Shown here in pieces: positions 24,725 through 32,490 of a stretch of DNA of 64,000 nucleotides. Below the pieces are notes generated by a model. The model worked only from the letters and a program-made list of their open reading frames with translations. It did not search any database and was not told the origin of the DNA. Each line of letters opens with the position of its first letter. Within the stretch, counting starts at the first letter, position 1. Source of the stretch: Cristatella mucedo (taxonomy: Eukaryota > Bryozoa > Phylactolaemata > Cristatellidae); contig WPIO01000050.1 of the NCBI GenBank assembly GCA_009760855.2, forward strand, positions 300,001 to 364,000. Direction: 5' to 3'. The position numbers and the translations under genes were made by a program.

Positions 24725-26614
24725 CAACTGAGCCTCGATCCCAATGTCGGGGCGACCACGAATCCAGTTATACTCTCTGTCTCCGAGCCTCGTACTGGTC
24801 CCTCGTCAGGCCGGAGCTCTGCCTCCTGGTGCCTCTTTCCCATCGCTTCCGGTGCTCAGCCACCGAACCTGGGGGCGACTGAGCAGCAGCCGGTGCTGCT
24901 CTACCGATGCAGTCAGTCAGTCAGTCAGTGGCCCATCCACCAGCCTCCTCCCCCTCCCCCGTCGGTCCGTGCATCGGCACGTGACTGGCTTAGATTGGAG
25001 CTTAGAGCCACCTGTGCCGCTGACTGGTGATCTGAGCTGCTAACAGATCAGACGAAGGGGAAAAAATCAATAAGTAAAAATCAACAAAAATCAATCAATC
25101 AATAATAATCAGTTTCCCTTTTATCATTCTTTTCCCACTCCCTGGCCTTCTCTCCTTCTCCACCCGAAGTGATTGAGGCGCCGAGGAGGCAATCATAACT
25201 TGATGAGTGCTTCGGCAAAAGAGGGACCCCAAAAGAAAACGTTGTCGATCTGTCTACCTCGAAGAGACAGCTCTGACTGTGCTGGCAAATCCGGCTGTCC
25301 GTTTTCCATCCGCCTTTGAGCCTATCCACTTTTAGCCTTGAGGTGCTTTTGACAGTAACAATAGTAATAAAATAAACTATAATAAGAATGTGCACAGAGC
25401 CCAGAGAACGCGTCGTCTCTGTTTAGGCACTTTATATCTTCTGCTAAGGAAGCATGCCAACTGTTGGTGATACCGTAGGCAATGCTAGCACTAAGGCTTT
25501 TGCATTGCCGCTGGGGGTGGGGGCGGGGAGTTCGCTCAGATTTCTATTCGGGTTTAATTTAGTTTTACTTTCGAAAAGCCAGCTGGCGAATCGACTCTTG
25601 TTGAATCGACTCTACTCATTCGTTGGACGCCTTCGATTGAGGTACTCGAAATCCTAGGCAAAAACCCCATCTGCCGAGCTGGGTTGGTCCGGCGGTTAAG
25701 GTGCTCGCCCCGACTAAGGTCTGGCTGAGGTCGTGGGCTCGAGCCCTTAAGGCACATGTGAAGCGCCTGAATAGAGATTTAGTTTTCTTGGGGCGCTATA
25801 CAAATGAATTATATTTTGCCGAGCTGTTTTGGTCTAGCGGTTAAGGTGCTCGCCCCGACTAAGGTCTGACTGAGGTCGTGGGCTCGAGCCCCGAGGCATA
25901 TGTGAAGCGCCTGAATGGAGATTAAGTTCTCTTGGGGCGCTATATAAATGAATTATATATTTATATTTATCTGTTTCGGTCAGTTTGCAGGGACATTGGT
26001 GTCAACATTCTACGGTTGGGCAGACCACTTTCGTTTGTGGTCAGTCAGATGCAACTATGATGAGTATGCTGTATATGTATATGAGTATACTGTTTTTGTT
26101 TGTTTTCGCTAAGAAGCAGAAGGCTCTTGTCTTGGCTTTGTTTCGCGGTCGATTCTCGTGCTCCCATTCTCTCGTCTCTCGCTCTGTCGCCGTTTCCATG
26201 CTGATTATTTCCTCGATCGCCTTTTTATGAGCTGCCGTCTCTTTGCTTCTCACCGTGTTGCTGTTGCATGAGATGAAGGCAGTCGACTATGTACTTTGAG
26301 GCAGCTTAAGCTTCGAGTGCACAACAGAAAGCTCTAGCATTAAGCGTGCTTAGTCTTTACGCGATCGCGGAGTTATTCATTTTGTCGCTTTCGGGGCTTG
26401 TCCGGAAAGTCACTCTTTTTTCCCCAGGCCTTATTCCAGCCGCCGGATTTGTGCCGCTTCTTTCACAGGTGCTGACAGTGTTCGATACCTGTCCGTGGAA
26501 GGTCTGAGAGAAGCCGTCAGCAGAGGCATCGACGAGTCTGCGAAGGCTCGCGGCCAAGTGGGACACTGCACTGCTTGCTTGACCGGAAGCTATCCTGTCA
26601 ACATCGAATGGTAG
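2565..26614 (+). CDS. PPAT: Amidophosphoribosyltransferase (PPAT), 3' part, six exons
   Basis: PPAT converts PRPP and glutamine to 5-phosphoribosylamine, the first committed step of de novo purine synthesis in the cytosol. The exons are 2565-2713, 7985-8101, 12689-12820, 16027-16379, 19677-19797 and 26469-26614. They splice in consistent phases (2 at entry, then 1, 1, 1, 0, 1) into about 338 codons ending in TAG. The part seen covers the end of the class II glutaminase domain and the whole phosphoribosyltransferase domain. Motifs include GNRPLCIG, the PRPP loop [12 protein letters not shown] and the family C-terminus GHCTACLTG. All four cysteines expected to bind the 4Fe-4S cluster are present ([19 protein letters not shown]). 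The N-terminus with the catalytic Cys was not found and probably lies upstream. The linker before the last two cysteines is shorter than in human PPAT. No frameshift or stop is seen, so the gene is probably functional. Confidence 0.94.
3175..3995 (+). mobile_element. 5'-truncated LINE A copy (L2/CR1-like)
   Basis: It matches the RT C-terminal region and 3' tail of the longer copy at 33.1-34.6 kb. Blocks in order: AKIRTCLD-type region, ADLHWLPVK-equivalent (out of frame here), [24 protein letters not shown], then a 3' UTR and the tail CCTAGAAAGAGATT...GAGGGCGC ending in a (TTA)n run at about 3967-3991. A short related scrap lies at 3030-3080. It sits in the first PPAT intron of the window. Confidence 0.88.
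3996..5402. other. PPAT intron, no recognisable feature
   Basis: Lies between two LINE A copies. It has short open frames on both strands with no motif, no paired splice sites I would defend, and no repeat shared with the rest of the window. Confidence 0.5.
5403..6828 (-). mobile_element. LINE A copy, RT and 3' end
   Basis: Minus strand, starting at the (TTA)n tail (5407-5440) and running up through the 3' UTR, the RT C-terminal region ([40 protein letters not shown]) and the RT core ([20 protein letters not shown], 6.4-6.8 kb). The catalytic YADD region is broken ([10 protein letters not shown] in the current frame), so the copy is dead. Confidence 0.9.
6838..7013 (-). mobile_element. tRNA-derived SINE, family S2
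   Basis: On the minus strand a box-B-like GGGTTTGAGTCCTGCAGTG region and a tRNA-like head are followed by a body with TTTATTGCCCACTGCAAACA. The same arrangement occurs at 23.7 kb, 31.7 kb and, in part, at 12.2 kb and 52.4 kb. It lacks the LINE A tail of family S1. It is too decayed and too long to be a tRNA gene. Confidence 0.7.
7208..7269 (+). repeat. Two long G runs (G12 and G16)
   Basis: G12 at 7208-7219 and G16 at 7254-7269 on the + strand, separated by 34 bases. Such runs can form G-quadruplexes and are also common places for assembly errors. Confidence 0.85.
7270..7984. other. PPAT intron, no recognisable feature
   Basis: AT-richer intron sequence leading to the acceptor at 7984. No repeat or gene was recognised. 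Confidence 0.45.
7985..8101 (+). CDS. PPAT: PPAT exon: GWVLSSES block
   Basis: The acceptor is ccttgcag ending at 7984 and the donor is GTGAGT at 8102, phase 1 to phase 1, 38 whole codons. The second half ([11 protein letters not shown], then YREVLPG) matches the stretch of PPAT that closes the glutaminase domain. The first part ([14 protein letters not shown]) sits in a variable loop of the family. Confidence 0.92.
8235..9030 (-). mobile_element. LINE A copy, 3' portion
   Basis: Minus strand, with an A/T trinucleotide tail at 8240-8270, the conserved CGCCCTCAGAGAACTCAATCT tail block, the 3' UTR block shared with 5.6 kb and 23.3 kb, and RT C-terminal coding up to about 9030. Frameshifts are visible when compared with the 34 kb copy. 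Confidence 0.88.
9031..11097. other. PPAT intron, minor repeats only
   Basis: No gene seen. It contains a CAG run (about 10239-10253), three tandem copies of a 17-18 base TTATATGGGCA unit (10572-10618), a GTTCATGTTCATG repeat (10650-10690) and a short hairpin (10707-10747, stem AATGCCGTGCATC). Confidence 0.55.
11098..11190 (-). mobile_element. LINE A-type 3' tail fragment
   Basis: A solo 3' tail: an AATAATAAT run followed by GAGCCCTCAGAGAACTAAATC and a TTTACATTTGCTGCAAAG-like stretch (here diverged). Probably a strongly 5'-truncated insertion. Confidence 0.65.
11390..11890 (-). mobile_element. Diverged LINE A 3' fragment
   Basis: Starts with a trinucleotide-rich tail (11395-11420), then matches in order the LINE A 3' UTR and RT C-terminal block (a GAGTCCAGGCTTTTGGAGCATGC-like stretch, then the region equivalent to SLYSLA). 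More diverged than the 5.4 and 8.2 kb copies, so probably an older insertion or a related subfamily. Confidence 0.7.
12147..12222. repeat. 17-bp tandem repeat, about four copies
   Basis: Unit GTGCACTAGTGGCGAAA repeated nearly perfectly, with a final decayed copy. It lies in the PPAT intron next to the 12226 SINE fragment. Confidence 0.9.
12226..12300 (-). mobile_element. SINE S2 fragment
   Basis: It contains GCCCGCTGTAGGATACGAACTCGCCCACTG-type sequence, matching the box-B region and flank of the S2 copy at 23.8 kb. It is partial and diverged. Confidence 0.45.
12689..12820 (+). CDS. PPAT: PPAT exon: first Fe-S cysteine, GC donor
   Basis: The acceptor is tttactcag ending at 12688. The exon encodes [12 protein letters not shown] and [13 protein letters not shown]; the Cys of CIFEYVYF (codon 12772-12774) corresponds to the first 4Fe-4S ligand of bacterial and animal enzymes. 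The reading frame into the next exon requires the exon to end at 12820, so the intron starts with GC (GCAAGT), a rare donor class. Confidence 0.92.
12821..12826 (+). promoter_or_regulatory. Non-canonical GC-AG intron donor
   Basis: Joining GAA-G at 12820 to GT-CAG-ATG at 16027 restores the PPAT reading frame. The intron therefore begins GCAAGT after AAG, which is the classic consensus of GC-AG introns. The nearest GT (12825) would break the frame of the following exon. Confidence 0.85.
13330..13505 (-). mobile_element. tRNA-derived SINE, family S1
   Basis: Minus strand: a tRNA-like head with box A (TGGTCAAGCGGTTAAGGTGC type) and box B (GTGGGCTCGAGCCC), then a short body AAGCGCCTGAATAGAGATTAAG and a 3' end ending GAATTATATTTATT. 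The 3' part resembles the LINE A tail. Matching copies lie at 16.5, 18.8, 21.9, 25.7, 25.8 and 51.9 kb. Confidence 0.88.
13855..13922. repeat. Imperfect hairpin, possible small foldback element
   Basis: Arms TTGCTATCGTTTCATATCCG and its near reverse complement CGGATATATCAAGATAGCAA flank about 25 bases. It resembles a decayed MITE stub in the PPAT intron. Confidence 0.5.
15190..15412 (+). mobile_element. Diverged LINE A RT fragment
   Basis: Base-level match in order to 33175-33390: the CTTGCTTCGCTGGATCTTACGG block (LLDLSAAFDTID region), then the TCCTTCTTGAGCACCTCTAATC block, then GGGCAACGGTCGTCCGAGGAG (NGQRSSEV region). Multiple stops and indels. Confidence 0.65.
16027..16379 (+). CDS. PPAT: PPAT exon: PRPP-binding core
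   Basis: The acceptor is ccctgcag ending at 16026 and the donor is GTAGGC at 16380, phase 1 to phase 0, 117 whole codons. It starts [11 protein letters not shown] and carries [24 protein letters not shown] and the phosphoribosyltransferase signature [12 protein letters not shown]. This is the catalytic core of the transferase domain. It is markedly GC-rich compared with the 2565 exon. Confidence 0.95.
16535..16702 (-). mobile_element. tRNA-derived SINE, family S1
   Basis: Minus-strand copy with box A, box B (GGGCTCGAGCCC) and the LINE A-like tail GCGCCTGAATAGAGATTAAG...GGGGCACTATATAAATGAAC. It lies just downstream of the 16027-16379 PPAT exon. Confidence 0.88.
17154..17350. repeat. GT/GC-rich dinucleotide tracts
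   Basis: Two imperfect (GT)n tracts (17154-17186 and 17284-17350) separated by ordinary sequence in a PPAT intron. Confidence 0.8.
17775..19285 (+). mobile_element. LINE A copy interrupted by a SINE
   Basis: Plus-strand LINE A from the RT core ([22 protein letters not shown]) through [19 protein letters not shown] and [17 protein letters not shown] to the 3' tail at about 19285. It carries an internal S1 SINE at 18813-18962. The RT is broken by frameshifts. Confidence 0.85.
18813..18962 (+). mobile_element. SINE S1 inserted in LINE A
   Basis: Head TTTGGCCCAGCGGTTAAAGTGC, box B GTGGGGTCGAGCCCC, body AAGCGCCTGAATAGAGATTAAG and an A/T tail. AAGCC occurs directly before (18808-18812) and after (18963-18967), consistent with a target-site duplication inside the host LINE. 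Confidence 0.85.
19677..19797 (+). CDS. PPAT: PPAT exon: second Fe-S cysteine
   Basis: The acceptor is cgctacag ending at 19676 and the donor is GTAAGT at 19798, phase 0 to phase 1, 40 whole codons. It begins [18 protein letters not shown], continues with [10 protein letters not shown] and ends LAIHLG. The Cys of FPCYMG is the second expected Fe-S ligand. Confidence 0.94.
19798..21894. other. PPAT intron, no recognisable feature
   Basis: About 2 kb after the 19677-19797 exon without repeats or genes that I can name. Open frames are short and without motifs. Confidence 0.5.
21895..22126 (-). mobile_element. LINE A 3' tail split by a SINE
   Basis: The tail block GCGCCCTCAGAGAACTCAATCT at 21918-21939 continues as CTCTCTAGGCGCTTTACATT from 22088. 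The two halves are separated by an S1 SINE at 21940-22082. Confidence 0.88.
21940..22082 (+). mobile_element. SINE S1 with target-site duplication AATCT
   Basis: A full S1 copy: box A GGTCCAGCGGTTAAGGTGC, box B GTGGGCTCGAGCCCC, LINE-like tail GCGCCTGAATAGTGATTAAG...GGGGCGCTATATAAATGAG and an A/T-rich end. AATCT flanks it at 21935-21939 and 22083-22087; removing one copy restores the LINE A tail exactly. Confidence 0.9.
22730..22840 (-). mobile_element. tRNA-like SINE head, family unclear
   Basis: Minus strand: GGGCCCAGTGGTTAAGGTTC (box A-like) and GTCGTGGGCTCGATC (box B-like). The head resembles S1 but the LINE-like tail is absent, so it may be a truncated or separate family. Confidence 0.5.
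23178..23545 (-). mobile_element. LINE A 3' fragment
   Basis: Minus strand with the tail block GCGCCCTCAGAGAAGTCAATCT, the full 3' UTR block shared with 5.5 and 47.6 kb, and the last RT codons ([11 protein letters not shown]). A CT microsatellite (23127-23149) lies next to it. Confidence 0.87.
23715..23878 (-). mobile_element. tRNA-derived SINE, family S2
   Basis: The best S2 copy on this strand: box B GGTCGCGGGTTCGAATCC, then the body TTTACTGCTCACTGCAAACA and an end in CAGCCTCGTTTGTATAGC (+ strand reading). Same layout as 6.9 and 31.7 kb. Confidence 0.78.
23958..24041. repeat. (AC)n microsatellite
   Basis: About 40 CA dinucleotides with one GC interruption near the start. Confidence 0.97.
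24683..24723. repeat. (GA)n microsatellite
   Basis: About 20 GA dinucleotides in the last PPAT intron. An 11-G run lies upstream at 24092-24102. Confidence 0.95.
25368..25460 (-). mobile_element. LINE A-type 3' tail fragment
   Basis: Minus strand: an AATAATAA-rich end, then GAGCCCAGAGAACGCGTCGTCTC and TTTAGGCACTTTATATCTTC. Tail only, diverged. Confidence 0.6.
25673..25816 (+). mobile_element. SINE S1, first copy of a tandem pair
   Basis: Starts GCCGAGCTGGGTTGGTCCGG; box B GTGGGCTCGAGCCC; tail GCGCCTGAATAGAGATTTAG...GGGGCGCTATACAAATGAATT. It runs directly into a second copy. Confidence 0.9.
25817..25972 (+). mobile_element. SINE S1, second copy of a tandem pair
   Basis: Starts at GCCGAGCTGTTTTGGTCTAG right after the A/T tail of the previous copy, with intact box A/B and tail. 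Either an insertion into the tail of the first copy or a dimeric insertion. Confidence 0.9.
26469..26614 (+). CDS. PPAT: PPAT terminal exon with last two Fe-S cysteines
   Basis: The acceptor is tttcacag ending at 26468. The exon encodes [12 protein letters not shown], a short linker of about 20 residues, then [17 protein letters not shown] and a TAG stop at 26612-26614. This matches the family C-terminus, including the paired cysteines. It follows a 6.7 kb intron filled with repeats. I see no AATAAA in the next several hundred bases. Confidence 0.94.
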
Positions 26615-27324
26615 CCACGTCGGAGTCATCTCCGGAGCCGCAATATTTTGATAGATAAGAGCCTTCGAACAACCACGATGTAGCCGATGCCAGACGTACG
26701 TGATCGCAACAGCTCAGTCCCGCTAGCATGCAGGTGCTTTAAGCGACCGACCCCTTAATTGTACAGCGAATCGGCCCATGTAGGAAGTGACCGACGGAAG
26801 GGTCTCTGACCATGCCTCACCACATGCCACATGCGGTTTACTGCCTAACCGGCAGTAGCTCGAATTCAGCCATTTCACTCGATGTCGGCAGCGAAGTGAC
26901 GATGGCACGGGAAGAGTGTATGCTAACGTGTCGTCCAATGACAGAATTTCCCTAGACACCATTTCCCGAATCAGGGATTACCCACGGCAACTTATCGCCT
27001 CGTGCTGTTCGGAAGGGCCTATCGGAAATAGCCCCCACTAGCAGCACTTTTTTCGAGATTCGGATGTTGTGCTACATGTAACCTATTCTTTGTGTATGTC
27101 GTTAGGAACTGATAATGTGCTCGCAAACCTGTTCGGCTCTAGTGGACTGCAGTAGGCCCTTTTTTACTGCGACAATGAACGATCATGCTAAAGCGGCACG
27201 TCTGCTGAAATATATTGCGGTAGCTGGAGCGTTCTATGATTTTGGCAGGCTGCAAATTCATGTCAAGGCCGTTGCTACCAATGCCACAGCCACATGGTCA
27301 TGCTTCCTTTACCGTATTTGTAAA
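26615..27324. other. PPAT 3' flank, no recognisable feature
   Basis: Follows the PPAT stop codon and presumably includes the 3' UTR. I see no AATAAA and no repeat shared with the rest of the window. Confidence 0.45.
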
Positions 27325-27390
27325 GTAATTAGAAAGATATAAAGTACTCGGAGGGCGCTATACAAATGTACTATTATTGTTATTACTGCT
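27325..27390 (+). mobile_element. LINE A/L2-type 3' tail
   Basis: TTTGTAAAGTAATTAGAAAG, then GAGGGCGCTATACAAATG and a short ATT run. Only the transcript 3' end is left. Confidence 0.6.
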
Positions 27391-27839
27391 AGCTCCACAC
27401 CTCAATTGGCAGCAGCTACCTGGTAATTGCACTGTCATCTCAGGAAGGGGCAAGTGATAGGAGTGCCTGTACAATGGCAATAGCACGACCTTCAGACGTC
27501 GAAAACTAACAGAGAGAATGCGGTCGTTGCATTTCGCCAACATCGAGATTTAGGAGTGACGATGAAAGGCCGAACGCCGACGGAAGAAAGTAGGTGCAGC
27601 AGTGCTGGTTAGAGGCAGCCGTGGCATCGTGAAAACAGCTGCACTCAATTACATACTAGAAAACGCCGGAGCGAAGTCGGACACCGCCCGTGCACAGGTG
27701 CCCGGTCAATTGGGGGTTCCACGGATTCCCTCAATCCACTCTAATTAGGCTAGCAACGACCAGACGTAAGCGTTGCCGAGCTCAAATTTTTCGCTGATAT
27801 TGTAGTACACGTTTGAATTGATCTGTCCCCCAAATTTCA

Positions 27840-30445
27840 TGTCGCTTCGCGAACGCGAACTTATGCATATGAGCTTTGACGAAGGACGCCTGTACTGCAA
27901 TCCATTCTAGTTTTCGTCAAATCCACCCCAAATCTGCTGCGAACAGCTCCAAAAAGTCTGAAATATCAAACTGCGCTACAAGCACCATGTACCCAGAGAA
28001 ATTCTCGCGATTCCGCTCACACGTTCTCACGAAGTCCACTGAAATAACATTGCAGTGGCCCAGGCCAATACATCAATCCACTGCATTTCACCATGCAACG
28101 AAAGAAATCCTGACCGAAAAGCTTTTTTGCATGTGACAGCACACTCTGCGACAATTGCATTAAAAAAATTAACTTGCATTTGCATTGGCCTTTGCAAAAA
28201 ATTAACATTGCATGGCCGTTCTCGTGCAATGCACTGCAATCGACTGCAGTAGCCAGGGCCAATACCTCAATCCACAGAATCCACCGCATAAAAAATCGAA
28301 ACACATTGCACCGAGCTCCAGTTTTTATTGCAAATTCAAGTGCACCGTGCTGTGTGCACAACCAGGTAAAATAAAAAAATCAACCTCGAACTGTGGCAAT
28401 GGGCGGCAATCGCCTGAAATGACCTGGAAAACTACCGAAATCCACTCTATTCCACTGCAAATCGTCCTTAAATTGCCCTCGCGAAGATCTAATTGCCATT
28501 GCATGTAAGACTAGACTCAGTTCAAAGTGCGTCCACAAAATTTCGCCTCAATGTGCACACACGTTCTCATGCAATGAACTGCAATCGGCTGCAACGACCC
28601 GGTCCCATACCGAAATCCACCTCAACCTGCTGCAATCCGCCTAACAGCTACCAGAACGCCTACACTGGAAGCTCTAATTATGATTACACGCTGCTCTACT
28701 ATTCGGTTATTGTGTGCATAACTTCACCGTAATTGCCTCGGCCATTCTGCAGCAATACACTGCAATCGACTGCAACTCGAGTACGTCAATGTAACGCAAC
28801 CCGCCGAAAAAAGACCAGAATACGTACACTTTAGGCTCTAATAGTGATTGCACGTTGCTCTAATTTTTAGTTATTGTTTAATACCACAATTTTACTACAA
28901 TCACCTCGATCATTTGGCGGCAACGCACTGCAATTTACTGCAATGGCCCGGGCCAATACCTCAATTTACAGCAATCTGATGCAAAATGCCCTGAAATCGG
29001 TTTCGCAATTCTTCAATTTTTAATGCATGTTACAAAGCGCACTAGTTAAAGTCAACCACATCGTTTTAAGGAATTGTGCTCGTACAATCTAGAGCAATGC
29101 ATGGCAATCTACGGCTAGGCTCGAAGCAGCAATCCACTACAATCCGTGGCAAGCTGTCACTAAATTGGCTTCACGAAGTGGCGATTGTCATCGCATTTCA
29201 CATTTCTTTGTGCTAAAAGTGAAATCGTAGGACTTGCAAGCTAGTTTGCACGGTAATTGTCAACAATGCACGGCAATTGACAGCAATGGCAGGGACCAAT
29301 ACAGAAATCCGTGGCAAATCGACGAGAAATCGGCTGCACCAAGCTCAAATTCTCATTCCGCGTAACATCTCACTGCCTGCACCTATACTTTCAACCAGCT
29401 TTGACCGTTCAATCTTGGCAATGCATGGCAGCAGACGGCAATGGCCCGGGCAAATACGCAATCCATTATGGTCCATCGCAAATCACTGGAAAGTGACCTG
29501 GCCAAGATCAAATATATCTTACCTGTCACAGCCCACTGTGTTGAAAGTGCAATCAAATCCTTTCAACCAATTGGGCACGTACAATCGCGAGCAATGAACG
29601 GCAATCGACAGCAATGTCCTTGGCCAATATTCCAATTCCCAGCGAATCGAAGAGAAATTTGCAGTGCAGCAGCCTCAATCTTTTTTACATATAACATTCT
29701 GCTGCGTCCAAAGTTAAACCGTGGAACTTTCAAGATGCTTTGTTTGTTACCTGTCAGCAATGCACTGCAATCAACAGCAATGGTAGTGGCCGATAGCGAA
29801 ATCTGTGGGAAACTGACGAGATAGGCTGCAATAAACTGCAACTCTCATTCCACGTAATATGTACCTGCGTACGCGCATATTCTTGACCCATGGTACGTGT
29901 TCAATCGACGGCAACCCGCGGCAATCAACGGCAATGATCCGGGGAAATACGCCAATTCATAACGGACAGTTACAAATGCACCGACAGTTGCTGAGAGAAG
30001 CTCCAACTTTTCTTGCATATTGCACTGTACTGCATTAAAAGTGCAGCCACGTCCTTTCATACAACTGACAAAGGCACAATCGAGGGCAATGCAAGGCAAT
30101 CGACGGCAGTGGCCCGGTCTCTAGCGATCTGGTTCACATTTTCTGGAAATTGGCTGTTTGAATTTGTAGTTATCCTACTACATGACGCTCACTTGTCTGT
30201 TACAATTACAAACGAGGCCGATGGGAGAGGATCACGTTCTTCTTGCGTAACGGTGCGCAATTGTGCAATTATGCAATTGTGCAATTATGCAATTGTGCAA
30301 TTATGCAACATTAAAAGTGCGACCGCGTCCTATCAACCAATGTTGAACGTACATGCGAGGGCAATGGGCGGCAATTGACGGCAACGACCTGGGAAAATGC
30401 GGAAATCTATCCGTTGTAAGTGTACACTCTCAACTCAAGTCCCAA
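27840..30445. repeat. Foldback repeat copy 1, long arm of ~170-bp units
   Basis: About 14 degenerate tandem units of roughly 150-180 bp. Each carries three GCAAT motifs spaced 10 bases apart (for example at 28226/28236/28246 and 28571/28581/28591), usually followed by a GGCCCGGGCC-like box and a CAATAC...AATCC stretch. The arm is collinear, inverted, with 57.2-59.7 kb: AAATCCTGACCGAAAAGC at 28110 has its reverse complement near 59.66 kb, and the AACCAGGTAAAATAAAAAAA block near 28.36 kb has its partner near 59.41 kb. Identity looks like 75-80% by eye. No coding capacity is seen. Confidence 0.85.
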
Positions 30446-30779
30446 GACCAGGGGCATGGGTCAAGCGGTCGTACCAATGAGAGAGACCTTGTGGTTAGCA
30501 GAAAAAGCACGTCACCGGCCCTCGGGGGGCCTGGTGTGGTGAGCATTAGAGTACCAGGTAGCGCTTAAACATCGGCGGTAAGGCGAGAAGCTACATTATT
30601 TAGCAAAGCTTCAGGCTCGCACAGCTCTAGTGACGTTAAGGTGAAAATGATAGACACTTTTTTTGTCGTCCTCTACTTGAGGGCTGTGGAGGAAGTTTCC
30701 AGGGGTTCGAACTTTCGGTTTGCAGGTCACTGCCAAGCCAATAGGGGCCTAGTCAGTCGGACAAAGACGCATTTTACAT
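30446..30779. other. Non-repeat insert inside foldback copy 1
   Basis: This segment has no counterpart in copy 2 at 57 kb, where the arm edge and the centre are contiguous. It is probably a later insertion. I do not recognise it. Confidence 0.5.
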
Positions 30780-31160
30780 TAAGCATATTACATTAGGTAT
30801 AACATCGCACTTGAAAATGTGCGATGTAATACCTAATGTGGACTTCAGCTTTGCACAGCCTAGGTGCAATCGATTTGCGACGGATTGCAGAAGATTGTTA
30901 TATTGGCATGGGCATTTGCCGTTAATTGCAATACAGCGACCGAGAGCTGGCATTATCAATGGAATTTCGTAGGTGCACCAAAAATAGAGTATACACGAAC
31001 GAGAAATCTAAATGGGAGCGTCACCCAGCAGCGTCCAGTCTATTTTTAATGGACCATTATAGATTTCCGTATTTTTCCAGGCCGTTGCCGTCGATTGTGC
31101 GAATTCATTTTGTGCACTGCGCATTGCGCATTACGCATTTTGCATATTGATACGCAGCAG
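30780..31160. repeat. Foldback repeat copy 1, centre and short opposite arm
   Basis: It includes a 49-base hairpin (30792-30840, 20-base arms with one mismatch), then units in the opposite orientation to 27.8-30.4 kb. The central block AAAAATAGAGTATACACGA... to TATAGATTTCCGTATTTTTC (about 30980-31085) is shared, same orientation, with 57105-57210. Confidence 0.75.
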
Positions 31161-31289
31161 CGGAGAGCTGTCACAGCATCGGAGAGCTGGGCCAAGCCTC
31201 GATCTGGGTCGCGGAAGTTCGTGTACCTACAGCCGCTGCATTTAAGACTAAGGTCTCTTAGGGTGCTTCAAAGGTACTTTGTTTTGCCG

Positions 31290-31400
31290 GTATTATTATT
31301 ATTTATTATATATTTATTATTATATATTATATTATATATTATTATATATTATATTATATTATATTATATAGTATTATTATATTATTATTATTATTCTGAA
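31290..31400. repeat. TTA/TATA low-complexity tract
   Basis: Irregular TATTA repeats of about 110 bases. It may be the remnant of a LINE tail, but no adjacent LINE body was seen. Confidence 0.85.
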
Positions 31401-31706
31401 GGGACCGATAGCGACGGTCGGTCTGACGAAGGGTGAGACAGTTCTCTGCCCAGACCTGAAGGCAAAGTGCCTCTCACCGTGTCGTCAAGTCCACGTGCAG
31501 TGAGTGAAGGACGGGTCTCGTCTAGCAGACCGGTAATCATAGTAGGCGCACCAGACTTATCAGCCGTACTTCTCGTACTATCTCGTACTTCTCATACTAT
31601 CTCGTACTTCAGCCGTACTTCGTACTTCTCAGCCGCTGCAGAGGCTCTTCCTTGGGTCTGCAGAGCGAGCCAGCCCATCGAACGATCACTTCCACAATGC
31701 GGGAGG

Positions 31707-31850
31707 TACGGGCTGCTCGCTCTCTACGACCGAGGTCGTGGGTTCGAATCCTGCAGTGGGCGATCCTTTACTGCCAACTGCAGGCGGCGGTAAAAGTTGC
31801 TAAGGCTCTTCTGCCGCTACGCAAACGACGCCGTCAAATCAGCTGATATT
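31707..31850 (+). mobile_element. tRNA-derived SINE, family S2
   Basis: Plus-strand copy: GAGGTCGTGGGTTCGAATCC (box B), GGGCGATCCTTTACTGCC body and a 3' end through GGCTCTTCTGCCGC to AAATCAGCTG. The head is truncated at box A. A TCGTACTTC short tandem repeat precedes it (31566-31635). Confidence 0.75.
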
Positions 31851-31896
31851 TTTCTTCTATATTAGTGACACCCAGCCGTACGTACCGTCGTGCCGT

Positions 31897-32034
<138 letters not shown>

Positions 32035-32404
32035 GAGAAGGGTAGGTACTGCGACAGAGCTGTTTTTCCGACATTACGCCATCGGTGTCTGCCAACTGCA
32101 TTTACCTGCATCTAGCCGCTAAATGGAGGTACGTTCAGCCACACTACATTCATGGATTGCCACGATTGCAGATCGCTCGCTTGGAGCTGGGACCAATTGC
32201 CTGAAGGCAACGCCTAAGTCGCATTGGGCATCTCCGATCGCCGACCGCGGCTTTATTTGCATCCCCGCTAAAAATGACTGTGCACGTTCATGCATATGCC
32301 GAGGAATCGGCGGCGGCGGCGGCGGCGGCGTGCTGCTCACGGGGCTTTGCTCCCCGTTTGCCTGCACCAGGTTCGCCGTGCGGTCCTTCTAGCTCGTGCA
32401 GCCG

Positions 32405-32490
32405 ATAGGGAATTAGATGAATAGCACGTTTGTACAGCGTCCGCGAATAATTGAATCTCTTTATGGGCGCTTTACGTGCGCTGCTGCATG
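32405..32490 (-). mobile_element. LINE A-type 3' tail fragment
   Basis: Minus strand: AAAGCGCCCATAAAGAGATTC followed by a GTACAAACGTGCTATTCAT-type end. A short tail match only. Confidence 0.5.
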
